NCBI GenBank assembly: GCA_002305725.1
Contig: DBQM01000003.1
Location: forward strand, 1 to 64,000
From: Ruminococcus sp. UBA1394
Lineage (GTDB): Bacteria > Bacillota > Clostridia > Oscillospirales > Ruminococcaceae
Reading direction: 5' to 3'
DNA: 64,000 nt
The notes beneath the pieces were generated by a model. The model was given only the letters and a program-made list of their open reading frames with translations, was not told the origin of the DNA and did not search any database. The stretch's first letter is position 1. The number at the start of each line of letters is the position of its first letter. A program made the translations under genes and the position numbers. Shown here in pieces: positions 42,602 through 52,439 of the stretch.

Positions 42602-43483
42602 ATGCAGTTTGTTATTGTTACGGGTATGTCGGGTTCCGGAAAATCCTGCGCTATGAATGTGCTGGAGGATATTGGTTTTTACTGTATTGACAATATGCCT
42701 CCTCAGCTGCTTAATAAATTTGCCGATATATGTATGCATTCCAAAGGACAGCTTGACAGAGTTGCAGTGGCAGTTGATATACGTTCCGGGGAGATGTTCA
42801 GCGAGATTTTTGACCGCTGGAAAATGCTCAAAGACAATGCCGACCTTGATGTAAAAATACTTTATCTTGAGGCAAACGATGAAGTGCTTATAAAACGATA
42901 TAAGGAAACAAGGAGAAAACACCCTCTTGACGAAAAATTTTCAAGCTGTCTGCATAAGGCAATAGCATTTGAGAGGGAACAGCTCAGTCCGCTGAGAGAG
43001 GTTGCGGATTACTATGTCGAGTCGTCATACCTTTCAACGTCTCAGCTGAAAGAGGAAATAAAGGGTATTTTCCTTGAAAAGAACAGCGACTCCATGATTA
43101 TAAAAATCATGTCATTCGGCTATAAATACGGCGTTTCCACAGAGGCTGACCTTGTTTTTGACGTAAGATGTCTGCCGAACCCTTACTATGTAAAGGAACT
43201 GCGCCCTATGACAGGCTGTGATTCAAGCGTAAGGGACTACGTTATGAGTTTTGAGCAGTCCAGAATACTTCTTGACAAAATCAAAGACCTGCTTGATTTT
43301 CTTATACCTCTTTACGTCCATGAGGGAAAAAGTCAGCTTGTAATATGCTTTGGCTGTACCGGAGGAAAGCACAGGTCAATCACCTTCACAGAGCTTATTT
43401 CTGACTACCTTACCCAGAAAGGACTGAGAGTCCAGAAAAGCCATAGGGATATCGGAAAGGATATCAGCTATTACAGAACATAA
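42602..43483 (+). CDS. rapZ: RNase adapter protein RapZ/YvcJ family
   Basis: The P-loop nucleotide-binding protein has Walker A GMSGSGKSCA at the N-terminus and the conserved C-terminal block GCTGGKHRSITFTE with SHRDIGKD. In E. coli RapZ directs GlmZ processing; in Bacillus YvcJ is a nucleotide-binding protein linked to competence. I use the ATG at 42602 after GGAGAATGGAG (293 residues); an earlier in-frame ATG at 42569 overlaps the murB stop. It lies next to murB and whiA as in most Firmicutes. Confidence 0.94.
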   Translation: MQFVIVTGMSGSGKSCAMNVLEDIGFYCIDNMPPQLLNKFADICMHSKGQLDRVAVAVDIRSGEMFSEIFDRWKMLKDNADLDVKILYLEANDEVLIKRYKETRRKHPLDEKFSSCLHKAIAFEREQLSPLREVADYYVESSYLSTSQLKEEIKGIFLEKNSDSMIIKIMSFGYKYGVSTEADLVFDVRCLPNPYYVKELRPMTGCDSSVRDYVMSFEQSRILLDKIKDLLDFLIPLYVHEGKSQLVICFGCTGGKHRSITFTELISDYLTQKGLRVQKSHRDIGKDISYYRT

Positions 43484-43502
43484 AATTAAGGAGTGAGCCA
43501 CA

Positions 43503-44432
43503 ATGGCGTCCTTTTCAAACGATGTCAGGGCGGAGATCTGCCACACCATTACGGACAGCGACAAAAAATACGCCTGCTTATACGGCATTGTGCTTTACTG
43601 CCGTCATCTGACTGAAAGCAGCATATCAGTACATACTGAATCAGACTGCTTTTTTGAACTGATGTGCAGTCTTTTAAAAAGTATTTTCGGAAAAGATGTG
43701 ATTTATGACACCGAGATAGTTCCGAAAAAGAACGGCTGTACCGGATATTATGTAAATATCACAGATGAAAAATCGGTTAAAACCATTTTTGGAACATATA
43801 ATATTGACCCGGAAAAGCGTGAAATAAATCTTAAAAATATAGTCAATAACAGCCTGAGCGCATTCCTTGCAGGCGTTTTTTTCGTATGCGGAAGTATTTC
43901 AGATCCGAACAAGGAATATCACCTTGAATTTACTCCGCCAACTGAGCAGCTTTATGCTGACCTTGACCAGATTTTGCAGGGATTCGGCATTTCTGCCCGT
44001 AAAACTGAACGGAAAAACCATACTGTTCTTTATGTAAAAGACAGCGAAAATATAGAGGATATACTGACTTTCATTGGTGCAAGGCAATGCACTATTGACC
44101 TTATCAATATAAAGATATACAAAGATATGCGAAACAAGGTAAACAGGATAGCAAATTGTGACACCGCAAACATAGAAAAGGTCATAAATGCTGCGTCAAA
44201 GCAGACAAGGGACATTGTTACCATTCAGCAAGCAGGATATTTTGATACTCTTTCTGCTGATTTGAAAGAGGCGGCTCAGCTGAGACTTGATTTTCCGGAA
44301 TACAGTTTACAGGAAATAGGGGAGAACCTTTCAAAGCCTATCGGACGTTCGGGTGTTAACCGGCGCTTTCAGAAAATTGCGGCTCTGGCAGAGGAGATAA
44401 GAGGAAAAGACGGTGAAAATATTGGAAAATAA
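43503..44432 (+). CDS. whiA: sporulation/division regulator WhiA
   Basis: WhiA has a LAGLIDADG-like N-terminal domain and a C-terminal helix-turn-helix; in actinomycetes it controls sporulation and in Bacillus influences cell division and chromosome segregation. The 309-residue protein ends with the diagnostic HTH block DFPEYSLQEIGENLSKPIG (19 residues) and SGVNRRFQKIAALAEEIR. AAGGAG precedes the ATG. Its end overlaps the dnaE start by 20 nt, coupling the two. Confidence 0.95.
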   Translation: MASFSNDVRAEICHTITDSDKKYACLYGIVLYCRHLTESSISVHTESDCFFELMCSLLKSIFGKDVIYDTEIVPKKNGCTGYYVNITDEKSVKTIFGTYNIDPEKREINLKNIVNNSLSAFLAGVFFVCGSISDPNKEYHLEFTPPTEQLYADLDQILQGFGISARKTERKNHTVLYVKDSENIEDILTFIGARQCTIDLINIKIYKDMRNKVNRIANCDTANIEKVINAASKQTRDIVTIQQAGYFDTLSADLKEAAQLRLDFPEYSLQEIGENLSKPIGRSGVNRRFQKIAALAEEIRGKDGENIGK

Positions 44433-47400
44433 CAGCTTTGTACATCTTCATGTTCATAGTGAATACAGTCTGCTTGACGGCGCCTGCCGTATAAAAGAGC
44501 TTGTGAAAAAAGTCAAAGAACTTGGGCAGACTGCTGTTGCTGTAACTGATCATGGAGTGATGTACGGAGCTGTTGACTTTTACCGTGAAGCAAAATCAGC
44601 CGGAATAAAGCCTATAATAGGCTGTGAGGTCTATGTGGCGAGGAGAACACGATTTGACAGGGAAATGAAGCTTGATTCCCACCCTTATCATCTGATACTG
44701 CTCTGCAAGAATAATCATGGGTATAAAAATCTGATAAAGCTTGTATCACTTGGATATACCGAAGGATTTTACAGCAAGCCGAGAGTGGACGTTGAACTGC
44801 TTGAAAAGTATTCTGACGGACTTATCTGTCTTTCCGCCTGCATTGCCGGAGAGGTTGCCTCAAAGCTCATAAACCACGATTATGACGGTGCAAAACAGAC
44901 TGCTCTGAAATACAGTCAGATTTTCGGAAAAGATAATTACTACATTGAAATCCAGAATCACGGTATAAGGGAACAGGTTGAAATTCTGCCCCAGCTTTAC
45001 AGATTGTCAAAGGAAACGGGAATACCTCTTGCCGCCACAAATGATTCACATTATATAAATAAAAACGACGCTGAAACACAGAATATTCTTATGTGTATTC
45101 AGCTTAAAAAGACAATTTTCGAGCAAAACAGTCTTAAATTTCCCACAGATGAATTTTATATAAAATCTACTGAGGAAATGGCTGAACTTTTCAAAGACGT
45201 TCCTGACGCTGTAACAAATACCGCCAAAATCGCAGAGCAATGTAATGTTGAGTTTGAATTCGGCGTTATCAGACTTCCCAGATTTACTGCTCCCGGCGTT
45301 GACGACAATGTAAAATATTTCAAGCAGCTGTGTGTTGCCGGACTGAAAGAAAAATACGGCAGCAATGTAAATGAAAGTATAATTGAACGTCTGAAATATG
45401 AGCTTAAAGTTATAATCGAAATGGGCTATACCGATTATTTTCTGATTGTGTGGGATTTTATCCGTTATGCAAGGGAAAATAATATTCCGGTAGGACCGGG
45501 AAGAGGTTCAGGCGCCGGAAGTCTTTGCGCATATTGCATAGGCATAACAGGTATTGACCCGATAAAATATAATCTGCTTTTTGAAAGATTTCTGAATCCG
45601 GAAAGAGTAAGTATGCCGGATTTTGACATTGATTTCTGTATTGAGGGCAGACAGCAGGTCATTGACTATGTTGTTTCAAAATACGGCGCTGACAAGGTTT
45701 CTCAGATAATTGCCTTTGATACTCTGAAAGCAAGGGCAGCGGTAAAGGACACCGGCAGAACACTCGGATTATCAGTAAAATTCAGAAATGATGTTGCATC
45801 TCTGATACCCAAAGAGCTTGATATGACAATAGAAAAGGCTCTTGAAAAAAACGAGGATTTAAAACAGCTTTATGATATCAATCCCTCTGCGCACAGACTT
45901 CTTGACGAATCAATGAAGATAGAGGGAATGCCGAGAAACGATTCCATACACGCAGCCGGAGTTGTTATTTCCGCAGTACCGGTCACAGAACTTGTACCGG
46001 TAAAGAAAAGCGGTGACGCCGTTGTTACACAGTATACAATGACTTCACTGGAAAGCCTCGGACTGCTTAAAATGGACTTTCTCGGTCTAAGAAACCTGAC
46101 TGTTATCAAGCATTGCTCCGAGCAGATTAAAAGGTATGAGCCGGATTTTGACATAAATAAAATATCCGTTGATGACAGGGAAGTTTATGAAATGATGTCA
46201 CAGGGAAAAACAACAGGTGTTTTTCAGTTTGAAAGTGACGGAATGAGACGTGTTCTCTCTCAGCTAAAACCGGAAAATCTGGAAGACCTTATTGCGGTTA
46301 TTTCCCTTTACCGTCCCGGTCCTTCGGATTCAATACCGAAATATATTAACAACAAGCACCACCCGGAACAGATAACCTACAAGCACCCTCTGCTCGAAAA
46401 TATACTTGATGTAACCTACGGCTGTATGGTCTATCAGGAACAGGTCATGGAAATATGCCGTGTTGCAGCTGGTTATACCTACGGACGTGCTGACCTTGTA
46501 AGACGTGCAATGGCGAAGAAAAAGCATGATGTAATGGAAAAGGAACGCCAGATATTTGTGTATGGAAGCAACGGGAAGGACGGTTCGGCTGTGTGTGCCG
46601 GAGCGGTTGCAAACGGAATTGACGAGAAGACTGCCAACGAAATTTTTGATGAAATGAGTGGTTTTGCGTCCTATGCCTTTAACAAATCCCACGCCGCCGC
46701 CTATGCGTATCTTTCCTATCAGACTGCATATCTGAAATGTCATTACACAAAAGAATATATGGCGGCGCTTATGTCAAGCGTACTTGGCAATACAGACAAG
46801 CTTGCGGAATATGCGGAGGAATGCCGGAAAAACAGCATAGAAATTCTCCGTCCGGATATAAATTGCAGTTTCTGCGAGTTTACTGCGGAAAGTGACGGCA
46901 TAAGATACGGCTTGCTTGCGATAAAAAATATCGGCAGGGGAGTCATCAGCGGCATTATTGCTGAACGTGAGAAAAGCGGCAGTTTCACCTCCCTTGACAA
47001 TTTCTGTGAAAGAACTTCCGGACTGAGTATCAGCAAAATCATAGTGGAAAATCTTATCAAGTCCGGCGGCTTTGATGGTCTGGGAGAAACACGTCGTGAA
47101 ATGGTTTCCGAATATGAATTTCTGATGGACAGCTATTCAGATTTTTCAAGGCAGAATATTGACGGACAGATGAATCTGTTCCCCGAAAACAATACGCAGA
47201 CTGTGGTTAAACCGAAAAAAAAATCACAGTCAGAATACAAATATACAGACCTGCTTGAATTTGAAAAACTTGCAACAGGAATGTATATATCCGGTCATCC
47301 TCTTCATGAATACCGACTGACTGCCAGTCTTATGAAACTTCCGTGCATTGGTGAAATAAAAAAGTTTTCCGGGGCAGAATATAAAAATAAAGAGTTCAGC

Positions 47401-47880
47401 TTTCTGGGAGTTATAGACGATATAACGACACATTACACGTCCAACGGCAGAAAAATGGCTTTTGTAAGCGTTCAGGATATAAGCGGCTCACTTTCGTGCA
47501 CCTTGTTTCCGGATACCTGTGAGCTTTACAAAACAAAGCTTGAACAGGGTAAAATAATATATATAACAGGAAAAGTTTCGCCTAAGGATGATTATGAGTT
47601 TTCTGTTATATGCAGCCATGTCTGGTCTGAGGAAGAATTTAATGATATAGTCAGCAAAAAAAGATTCTGCGTAAAAATCAAAAGCACTCAGAAAGACATT
47701 GCAGACAATATAATTTCAGCTGCAGGTGATTACCCCGGAAATACACAGCTTTGCTTTTATCTTACTGATATGCGTAAATTTATTAAACCAAAATCTGTTT
47801 CCGGAGTAAACATCTGTAAGGAATTTACAGAAAAAATCGAAAAAATAATTTTGCCTGACAATATCGGACTTATAGATTAG
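44413..47880 (+). CDS. dnaE: DNA polymerase III alpha subunit, DnaE type
   Basis: The 1155-residue replicative or lagging-strand polymerase has, in order, an N-terminal PHP domain (HLHVHSEYSLLDG), the C-family palm with the catalytic triad region PDFDIDFC near residues 395-405 and GPGRGSGAGSLCAYC, the tandem HhH fingers, and a C-terminal OB fold. It is the Firmicute DnaE, which primes extension alongside PolC. Start is GTG at 44413 after AGAGGAAAAG. No intein or frameshift is seen. Confidence 0.96.
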   Translation: MKILENNSFVHLHVHSEYSLLDGACRIKELVKKVKELGQTAVAVTDHGVMYGAVDFYREAKSAGIKPIIGCEVYVARRTRFDREMKLDSHPYHLILLCKNNHGYKNLIKLVSLGYTEGFYSKPRVDVELLEKYSDGLICLSACIAGEVASKLINHDYDGAKQTALKYSQIFGKDNYYIEIQNHGIREQVEILPQLYRLSKETGIPLAATNDSHYINKNDAETQNILMCIQLKKTIFEQNSLKFPTDEFYIKSTEEMAELFKDVPDAVTNTAKIAEQCNVEFEFGVIRLPRFTAPGVDDNVKYFKQLCVAGLKEKYGSNVNESIIERLKYELKVIIEMGYTDYFLIVWDFIRYARENNIPVGPGRGSGAGSLCAYCIGITGIDPIKYNLLFERFLNPERVSMPDFDIDFCIEGRQQVIDYVVSKYGADKVSQIIAFDTLKARAAVKDTGRTLGLSVKFRNDVASLIPKELDMTIEKALEKNEDLKQLYDINPSAHRLLDESMKIEGMPRNDSIHAAGVVISAVPVTELVPVKKSGDAVVTQYTMTSLESLGLLKMDFLGLRNLTVIKHCSEQIKRYEPDFDINKISVDDREVYEMMSQGKTTGVFQFESDGMRRVLSQLKPENLEDLIAVISLYRPGPSDSIPKYINNKHHPEQITYKHPLLENILDVTYGCMVYQEQVMEICRVAAGYTYGRADLVRRAMAKKKHDVMEKERQIFVYGSNGKDGSAVCAGAVANGIDEKTANEIFDEMSGFASYAFNKSHAAAYAYLSYQTAYLKCHYTKEYMAALMSSVLGNTDKLAEYAEECRKNSIEILRPDINCSFCEFTAESDGIRYGLLAIKNIGRGVISGIIAEREKSGSFTSLDNFCERTSGLSISKIIVENLIKSGGFDGLGETRREMVSEYEFLMDSYSDFSRQNIDGQMNLFPENNTQTVVKPKKKSQSEYKYTDLLEFEKLATGMYISGHPLHEYRLTASLMKLPCIGEIKKFSGAEYKNKEFSFLGVIDDITTHYTSNGRKMAFVSVQDISGSLSCTLFPDTCELYKTKLEQGKIIYITGKVSPKDDYEFSVICSHVWSEEEFNDIVSKKRFCVKIKSTQKDIADNIISAAGDYPGNTQLCFYLTDMRKFIKPKSVSGVNICKEFTEKIEKIILPDNIGLID

Positions 47881-47931
47881 CATGAAAACGGACAGATTAT
47901 GAATAATTTTCATAAATTTAGCCGAAATGAC

Positions 47932-47959
47932 TTGACAAAAATCTTAAATGTAGTAAAAT
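47932..47959 (+). promoter_or_regulatory. sigma-A promoter of pfkA
   Basis: TTGACA, 16 bp, TAAAAT, about 50 nt before the pfkA start. Confidence 0.6.
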
Positions 47960-48007
47960 AGTATATGGTAAATTAAACATGCCATAAGGCGGATAGGAGT
48001 TATAATA

Positions 48008-48970
48008 ATGCTTAAAAAGATTGGTGTTTTGACAAGCGGAGGAGACGCCCCGGGAATGAATGCTGCTGTTCGTGCAGTAACAAGAGCCGCTATAAGAAAG
48101 GGTATGCAGGTTTACGGTATCCGCAGAGGATATAATGGACTTATCAACGGTGATGTTATTGAAATGAACGAAAGAAGCGTTTCTGATATTATTCAGAGAG
48201 GCGGTACAATGCTTTATACTGCAAGATGTCCTGAATTCAGAACTGAAGAAGGCGTTGAAAAAGCTAAGGCAAAGTGTGAAGAACTTGGTCTTGAGGGTAT
48301 TGTTGTAATCGGCGGTGACGGTTCTTTCAGAGGTGCGGCTGACCTTTCAGCAAAGGGTATTCTTTGTGTAGGACTTCCCGGCACAATCGATAACGATATA
48401 TCATGTACAGAATATACTATCGGCTATGACACAGCTATGAATACAGCTATGGAAATGGTTGACAAGCTCAGAGATACTGCTCAGTCACACGACAGATGCA
48501 GCGTTGTAGAAGTAATGGGCAGAGGTGCAGGCTTTATTGCTGTTAATACAGGTGTTGCCTGCGGTGCGACTTATGTAATTACAAGTGAGGTTCCTTACAA
48601 TCTTGACGAAGTTGCAAAGAAGATGCTTGAGTCAAGAAAAACAGGCAAGCAGCACTTTATTATCATTGTTTCCGAGGGCGTTGGTCATTCGGAAGAAATC
48701 GCAAGAACTCTTCAGGAAAAGACTGGTATCGAGGCAAGAACCACAATTCTCGGTCACGTTCAGAGAGGCGGTTCGCCGACAGTAAGAGACAGAGTTGTTG
48801 CAAGCCAGATGGGTTATTACGCAGTTGACCTGCTTTCACAGGGTATCGGTAACAGAGTTGTCGGAATGCAGAGCAACAAGATTGTTGACTTTGACATTCA
48901 GGAAGCGCTTTCCATGAAAAAGCCTTTCGAAGACGATCTTTACCATATCGCAGGCGAGATTGCGTTCTAA
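48008..48970 (+). CDS. pfkA: ATP-dependent 6-phosphofructokinase
   Basis: PfkA phosphorylates fructose 6-phosphate in glycolysis. The 320-residue protein has the ATP-binding motif SGGDAPGMNAA, the GGDGS motif (Gly after GGDG marks ATP rather than PPi use), the catalytic PGTIDND loop and GRGAGFIAVNTGVACGA. The length fits the short allosteric bacterial form. ATAGGAG precedes the ATG. It has its own promoter and lies next to dnaE as in other Clostridia. Confidence 0.95.
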   Translation: MLKKIGVLTSGGDAPGMNAAVRAVTRAAIRKGMQVYGIRRGYNGLINGDVIEMNERSVSDIIQRGGTMLYTARCPEFRTEEGVEKAKAKCEELGLEGIVVIGGDGSFRGAADLSAKGILCVGLPGTIDNDISCTEYTIGYDTAMNTAMEMVDKLRDTAQSHDRCSVVEVMGRGAGFIAVNTGVACGATYVITSEVPYNLDEVAKKMLESRKTGKQHFIIIVSEGVGHSEEIARTLQEKTGIEARTTILGHVQRGGSPTVRDRVVASQMGYYAVDLLSQGIGNRVVGMQSNKIVDFDIQEALSMKKPFEDDLYHIAGEIAF

Positions 48971-48989
48971 TAAATCATACGAATATAAG

Positions 48990-49094
48990 CATCAGAGTAG
49001 GAAACTGTGCGTGAAGTGTCCGGCAGACGGGGAGTTGCTGCCGGGACGAAAAGCTGAAAAGCTTGCGGTATAGTTTCCGCATCCCGCTGAATGC
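48990..49094 (+). promoter_or_regulatory. tetrahydrofolate riboswitch
   Basis: The leader matches the THF riboswitch: an outer stem GCATCAG / CTGAATGC, the 5' conserved AGAGTAG, GCGTGAAGTG, an internal stem CCGGCAG...CTGCCGG, and the 3' conserved GCGGTATAGTTTCCGCATCC. It lies directly before the ECF folate transporter component gene, the usual target. A further small hairpin (TGTGC/GCACA) follows before the AAGGAGG site. Confidence 0.9.
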
Positions 49095-49154
49095 ATGAAG
49101 TGCCTTTTCATAACGGCTTCTTTGTGCAAGTCAGCACAAATCAAGGAGGTTTTT

Positions 49155-49739
49155 ATGAAAAGGTTTATTTCAATTTTTCGGGATTCTGCAAAGGAACTGA
49201 CAGATATCAGGTGTATTGTCGTAACAGGAATGCTTATTGCTGTTCACGTTCTGCTGGGAATTTTTATAATGATTCCGGTTGGTGAATATATAAAGATTTC
49301 ATTCAGTTTTCTTGCACTTGCTGCAATAGGTATGCTTTTCGGTCCTGTTCCTGCAGCAATGGCCGGAGCTGTAACTGACATACTCGGATTCCTGCTGGCA
49401 AATAAAACCGGCGGTGCATACCATCCCGGCTTTACACTTGTACAGATCACAGGCGGCTTAATTTATGGCATCATACTTTACAAAGCTGAAATGAACAAAT
49501 TCTTTTCAGTCAGATGTGCTGTTTCAAAGCTTTGTATTGTCGTTATATGCAATCTGACTTTAAACTCATATTTTCTCAGTGTACTTTATGGTCAGTCATT
49601 CTGGGGACTTATGCCGGCAAGACTGCTGAAAAATGCTATTCAGCTTCCGGTTGACGTAGTTCTTATGTCCATTGTTCTCCCGACTGTCTATGTTATTTAT
49701 AAACGGGTATTCGGAGAAAAAAACGCTCTGGCAAAATAA
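49155..49739 (+). CDS. folT: ECF transporter folate-binding S component
   Basis: The 194-residue membrane protein has six hydrophobic segments and the ECF S-component features GPVPAAMAGAVTDILGF and GGAYHPGFTLVQITGG. FolT variants are paired with THF riboswitches, so folate is the likely ligand. It would need a shared ECF energising module, which is not in this window. AAGGAGG lies 5-6 nt before the ATG at 49155; an upstream in-frame start at 49095 lies within the riboswitch 3' flank and is not used. Confidence 0.92.
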   Translation: MKRFISIFRDSAKELTDIRCIVVTGMLIAVHVLLGIFIMIPVGEYIKISFSFLALAAIGMLFGPVPAAMAGAVTDILGFLLANKTGGAYHPGFTLVQITGGLIYGIILYKAEMNKFFSVRCAVSKLCIVVICNLTLNSYFLSVLYGQSFWGLMPARLLKNAIQLPVDVVLMSIVLPTVYVIYKRVFGEKNALAK

Positions 49740-49841
49740 ATTTCATCAGCATATTAAGTATGCAAATCCTTTTGCAGATCAAAAATTCATAATTAAAAAA
49801 GAAAAACTGTGATTTTCTTTAATTGATTAACGGAGATAAAA

Positions 49842-50648
49842 ATGAAAAGAAAAATAGGTTTTATCGGCGCCGGAAATATGGGAAGCGCTATAATGAGAGG
49901 CGTTTCGCTAAGTGAACTGCGCTGGGAAATTGAAATTTATGCGGCAGACCCTGACGAATCAAAGCTTGACGCACTGTCAGACTGTGACATCATAAAATGC
50001 AAAGATTCTGCAGAGCTTATGGACGAAAGCGATATAGTTTTTCTGGCTGTTAAGCCTCAGGTTCTTGAAAATGTACTGAAGTCACTTGACGGTCATGTAA
50101 GAGATGAGCATATATTTGTTTCGATAGCCGCTGGCATTTCAGCAGATTTTATCAGAAATACACTCGATAATCAGAATGTAGGTGTAATTCTTGTTATGCC
50201 GAATACACCTCTTCTTCTCAAAGAGGGTGCAACAGCAATTGCATCAACTGATTCCGTACCGGAAAAGCAGTTTAAATTTGTCTGCAGCGTATTTGAATCC
50301 TGCGGACAGGTTCAGGTTATTTCCGAAGATAAAATGAAGGAAATTATTGCTATAAACGGCAGCAGTCCGGCATTTATTTATCTTTTTGCAAAGGGATTTA
50401 TTGACTACGCCGCTAAAAACGGTATTGATGCTGAGGCAGCAAAAAAACTTTTCTGCCAGAGCCTTGTAGGTTCTGCAAAAATGATGACAGATTCCGGATA
50501 TACCATTGACGAACTAATTAAAATGGTTTCCTCACCGGGCGGTACAACCCTTGCAGGTCTTGACAGACTTTACGCAAACGACCTGCTCAAAGCGGTTGAC
50601 GAGGCTTGTGACGCCTGCACAAAGCGTGCATACGAGCTTTCAAAATAA
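49842..50648 (+). CDS. proC: pyrroline-5-carboxylate reductase
   Basis: ProC makes proline from pyrroline-5-carboxylate with NAD(P)H. The 268-residue protein has the Rossmann start GFIGAGNMGSAIMRG, the VKPQ motif, and the C-terminal signature MVSSPGGTTLAGLDRL. The length is typical. ACGGAGA precedes the ATG. Upstream, between folT and proC, two A/T-rich hairpins occur but no clear promoter. Downstream is a membrane-protein pair. Confidence 0.95.
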   Translation: MKRKIGFIGAGNMGSAIMRGVSLSELRWEIEIYAADPDESKLDALSDCDIIKCKDSAELMDESDIVFLAVKPQVLENVLKSLDGHVRDEHIFVSIAAGISADFIRNTLDNQNVGVILVMPNTPLLLKEGATAIASTDSVPEKQFKFVCSVFESCGQVQVISEDKMKEIIAINGSSPAFIYLFAKGFIDYAAKNGIDAEAAKKLFCQSLVGSAKMMTDSGYTIDELIKMVSSPGGTTLAGLDRLYANDLLKAVDEACDACTKRAYELSK

Positions 50649-50721
50649 CTGCGTATATTTTTTATAAAGACAGCATATCCTTTTTAAAAAAGGCTTTGCC
50701 AAAGAAAAGGATTGATGTTCA

Positions 50722-51336
50722 ATGAAAATAACAGCTGCAGATATGACTGCATCACAAAAAAGAAAATTGTCTTTGGGAATACTTATGCTGTTTATGTTTG
50801 CCGGTGTTATAGCCGGAACACTGCTTGTTATAAAGGACGCAGACAGATTTTTTGTAACAACAGATTTGTTCAGTCAGCGTCTGATAAAAAGCAGCGGAAC
50901 AAAAACACTTCTGAAAGTTTTCTCAGACTCTTTCCTGCCGCTTGCTGCAATACTTTTGTTCCAGATGATATGCGGTTTTTTTGCATTGGGACAGCCTCTG
51001 TGTGCATTTACTCTGTTTCACCGGGGTGCGGCAGGAGGAATATCTGCAGCATTGATTTATTGTGAGTATGGATTAAAAGGCTTTTTTATTATTGTTATCA
51101 TGCTTTTGCCGGTTCTTGTTTTTAATATGTACATATTGGTTTTTGGTGCGAGAGAATCGGTCAGGCTTTCTAATATTTTAGCCGGATTTATTTTGGGGAA
51201 AGACTGCGGGGAGAATGAGTCAATCAGACTTTATCTGTTAAAGTTTTTGATTTTGACTGCCTTTGCGCTGATATGTTCAGTACTTGACAGCGCATTGACA
51301 TATATTTTTACAGGCTTGCTATTAAGGAATCACTGA
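50722..51336 (+). CDS. SpoIIM-like membrane protein
   Basis: The 204-residue protein has about five membrane helices and the sequence FFALGQPLCAF / RGAAGGISAALIYCEYGLKGF, resembling stage II sporulation protein M. In Bacillus SpoIIM is a core of the SpoIID-M-P peptidoglycan-degrading engulfment machine; relatives occur in many Clostridia. No spoIID or spoIIP gene is in the window. The ribosome-binding site is modest (AAAGGATTG). Assignment rests on a family resemblance and is moderately secure. Confidence 0.6.
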   Translation: MKITAADMTASQKRKLSLGILMLFMFAGVIAGTLLVIKDADRFFVTTDLFSQRLIKSSGTKTLLKVFSDSFLPLAAILLFQMICGFFALGQPLCAFTLFHRGAAGGISAALIYCEYGLKGFFIIVIMLLPVLVFNMYILVFGARESVRLSNILAGFILGKDCGENESIRLYLLKFLILTAFALICSVLDSALTYIFTGLLLRNH

Positions 51337-51370
51337 TTAAAGCCATCAAACAAGGAGTGTAAATTACTAA

Positions 51371-52303
51371 ATGGGAATTTTTGGTTCAGATTATGAAAGT
51401 GCCGGAGTAGGAATACCCAAAAATGCGCCTAAGAAAAAGGGCATATTCAGATTTTTTGAGCTTATGTTCAGAAAGTTCTGGAAACTTATTCAGGTGAATT
51501 TGCTTTACTTTGTCTTTTTTATTCCGCTACTTTTCGCCGGATATGCATATTTAAAGGTTTCAGACCCGAAAGTTGCAGCAATTATGATAGCTTTCTGCCT
51601 TATAGTGTTTGCGGCTGTTATCGGTCCTGCAACTGCCGGAATGATGAAAATTCTCAGAAATTATACGCTTGAAAGGCATTCGTTTATTCTTACGGATTTT
51701 AAAGAAGCTTTTTCAAAAAACTATAAATATTCCTTTGTCCTCGGACTGCTTGATATTTTAGTTGTGATTTCAGTTGCTGCGGGAATTTATGTTTATCCAC
51801 AGCTTGCCAAAGTTTACGGTAATGGAATACTGATACTTTTCGTTATCAGCCTGAGCGTCGGACTTATTGCAGTAATGATGAATTTTTATGCTTTTCTTAT
51901 GATTGTTGCAACTGACCTGTCCTTTAAAAATATCCTTAAAAATTCCTTTGTGCTTGCCTGTGTGGCACTCAAAAAAAATCTTCTGACACTTCTGATATCA
52001 CTGCTCATTGTGGGAGTATTTGTTGTACTGATACTGCTGAATATGAACACAGTATTTCTTCTGCCATTTGTACCGGCTGCATTTATTGCTTTTATAATAT
52101 GCTTTAACTCATATCCGGTTATTCAGAAATATGTAATAAATCCGTATTACGAGCAGAAAGGCGAAGTTAACCCCGAACTTGCTGATGCTGAAGCTGACAG
52201 CGAAGACGAAGAGGTTCTTTTTGAGGATAAAGGCGGTTCAGAAAAGCCGATAGAAAAGAAGAAAACCAAAAAAAAGTCCGCAAAGGGAAAAATAATTTCA
52301 TGA
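51371..52303 (+). CDS. YesL/DUF624-like membrane protein
   Basis: The 310-residue protein has a short cytosolic N-terminus, then about five or six hydrophobic helices between residues 40 and 245, and a highly charged, Lys/Glu-rich cytosolic tail. The FWKLIQVNLLYFVFFIPL and GPATAGMMKILRNYTLERH motifs match the DUF624/YesL family, membrane proteins often linked to sugar uptake but of unknown function. It follows the SpoIIM-like gene by 34 nt with AAGGAG upstream. Confidence 0.8.
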   Translation: MGIFGSDYESAGVGIPKNAPKKKGIFRFFELMFRKFWKLIQVNLLYFVFFIPLLFAGYAYLKVSDPKVAAIMIAFCLIVFAAVIGPATAGMMKILRNYTLERHSFILTDFKEAFSKNYKYSFVLGLLDILVVISVAAGIYVYPQLAKVYGNGILILFVISLSVGLIAVMMNFYAFLMIVATDLSFKNILKNSFVLACVALKKNLLTLLISLLIVGVFVVLILLNMNTVFLLPFVPAAFIAFIICFNSYPVIQKYVINPYYEQKGEVNPELADAEADSEDEEVLFEDKGGSEKPIEKKKTKKKSAKGKIIS

Positions 52304-52319
52304 TATTGTAAAAAAAGAC

Positions 52320-52348
52320 TTTACAGATCAAAAAAAATATGATATAAT
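52320..52348 (+). promoter_or_regulatory. sigma-A promoter of rpsO
   Basis: TTTACA, 17 bp, TATAAT, followed by an approximately 85-nt leader (52355-52439) with several short G/C stems but no recognised riboswitch. Confidence 0.7.
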
Positions 52349-52439
52349 TATAAACGTCCATGTACGTGGTTTCAGGATCAAGCCCTTTTGGGGAGTATTA
52401 CCTGCCTGCTACTACGCCATAGGATAAATAATCAAAGAG

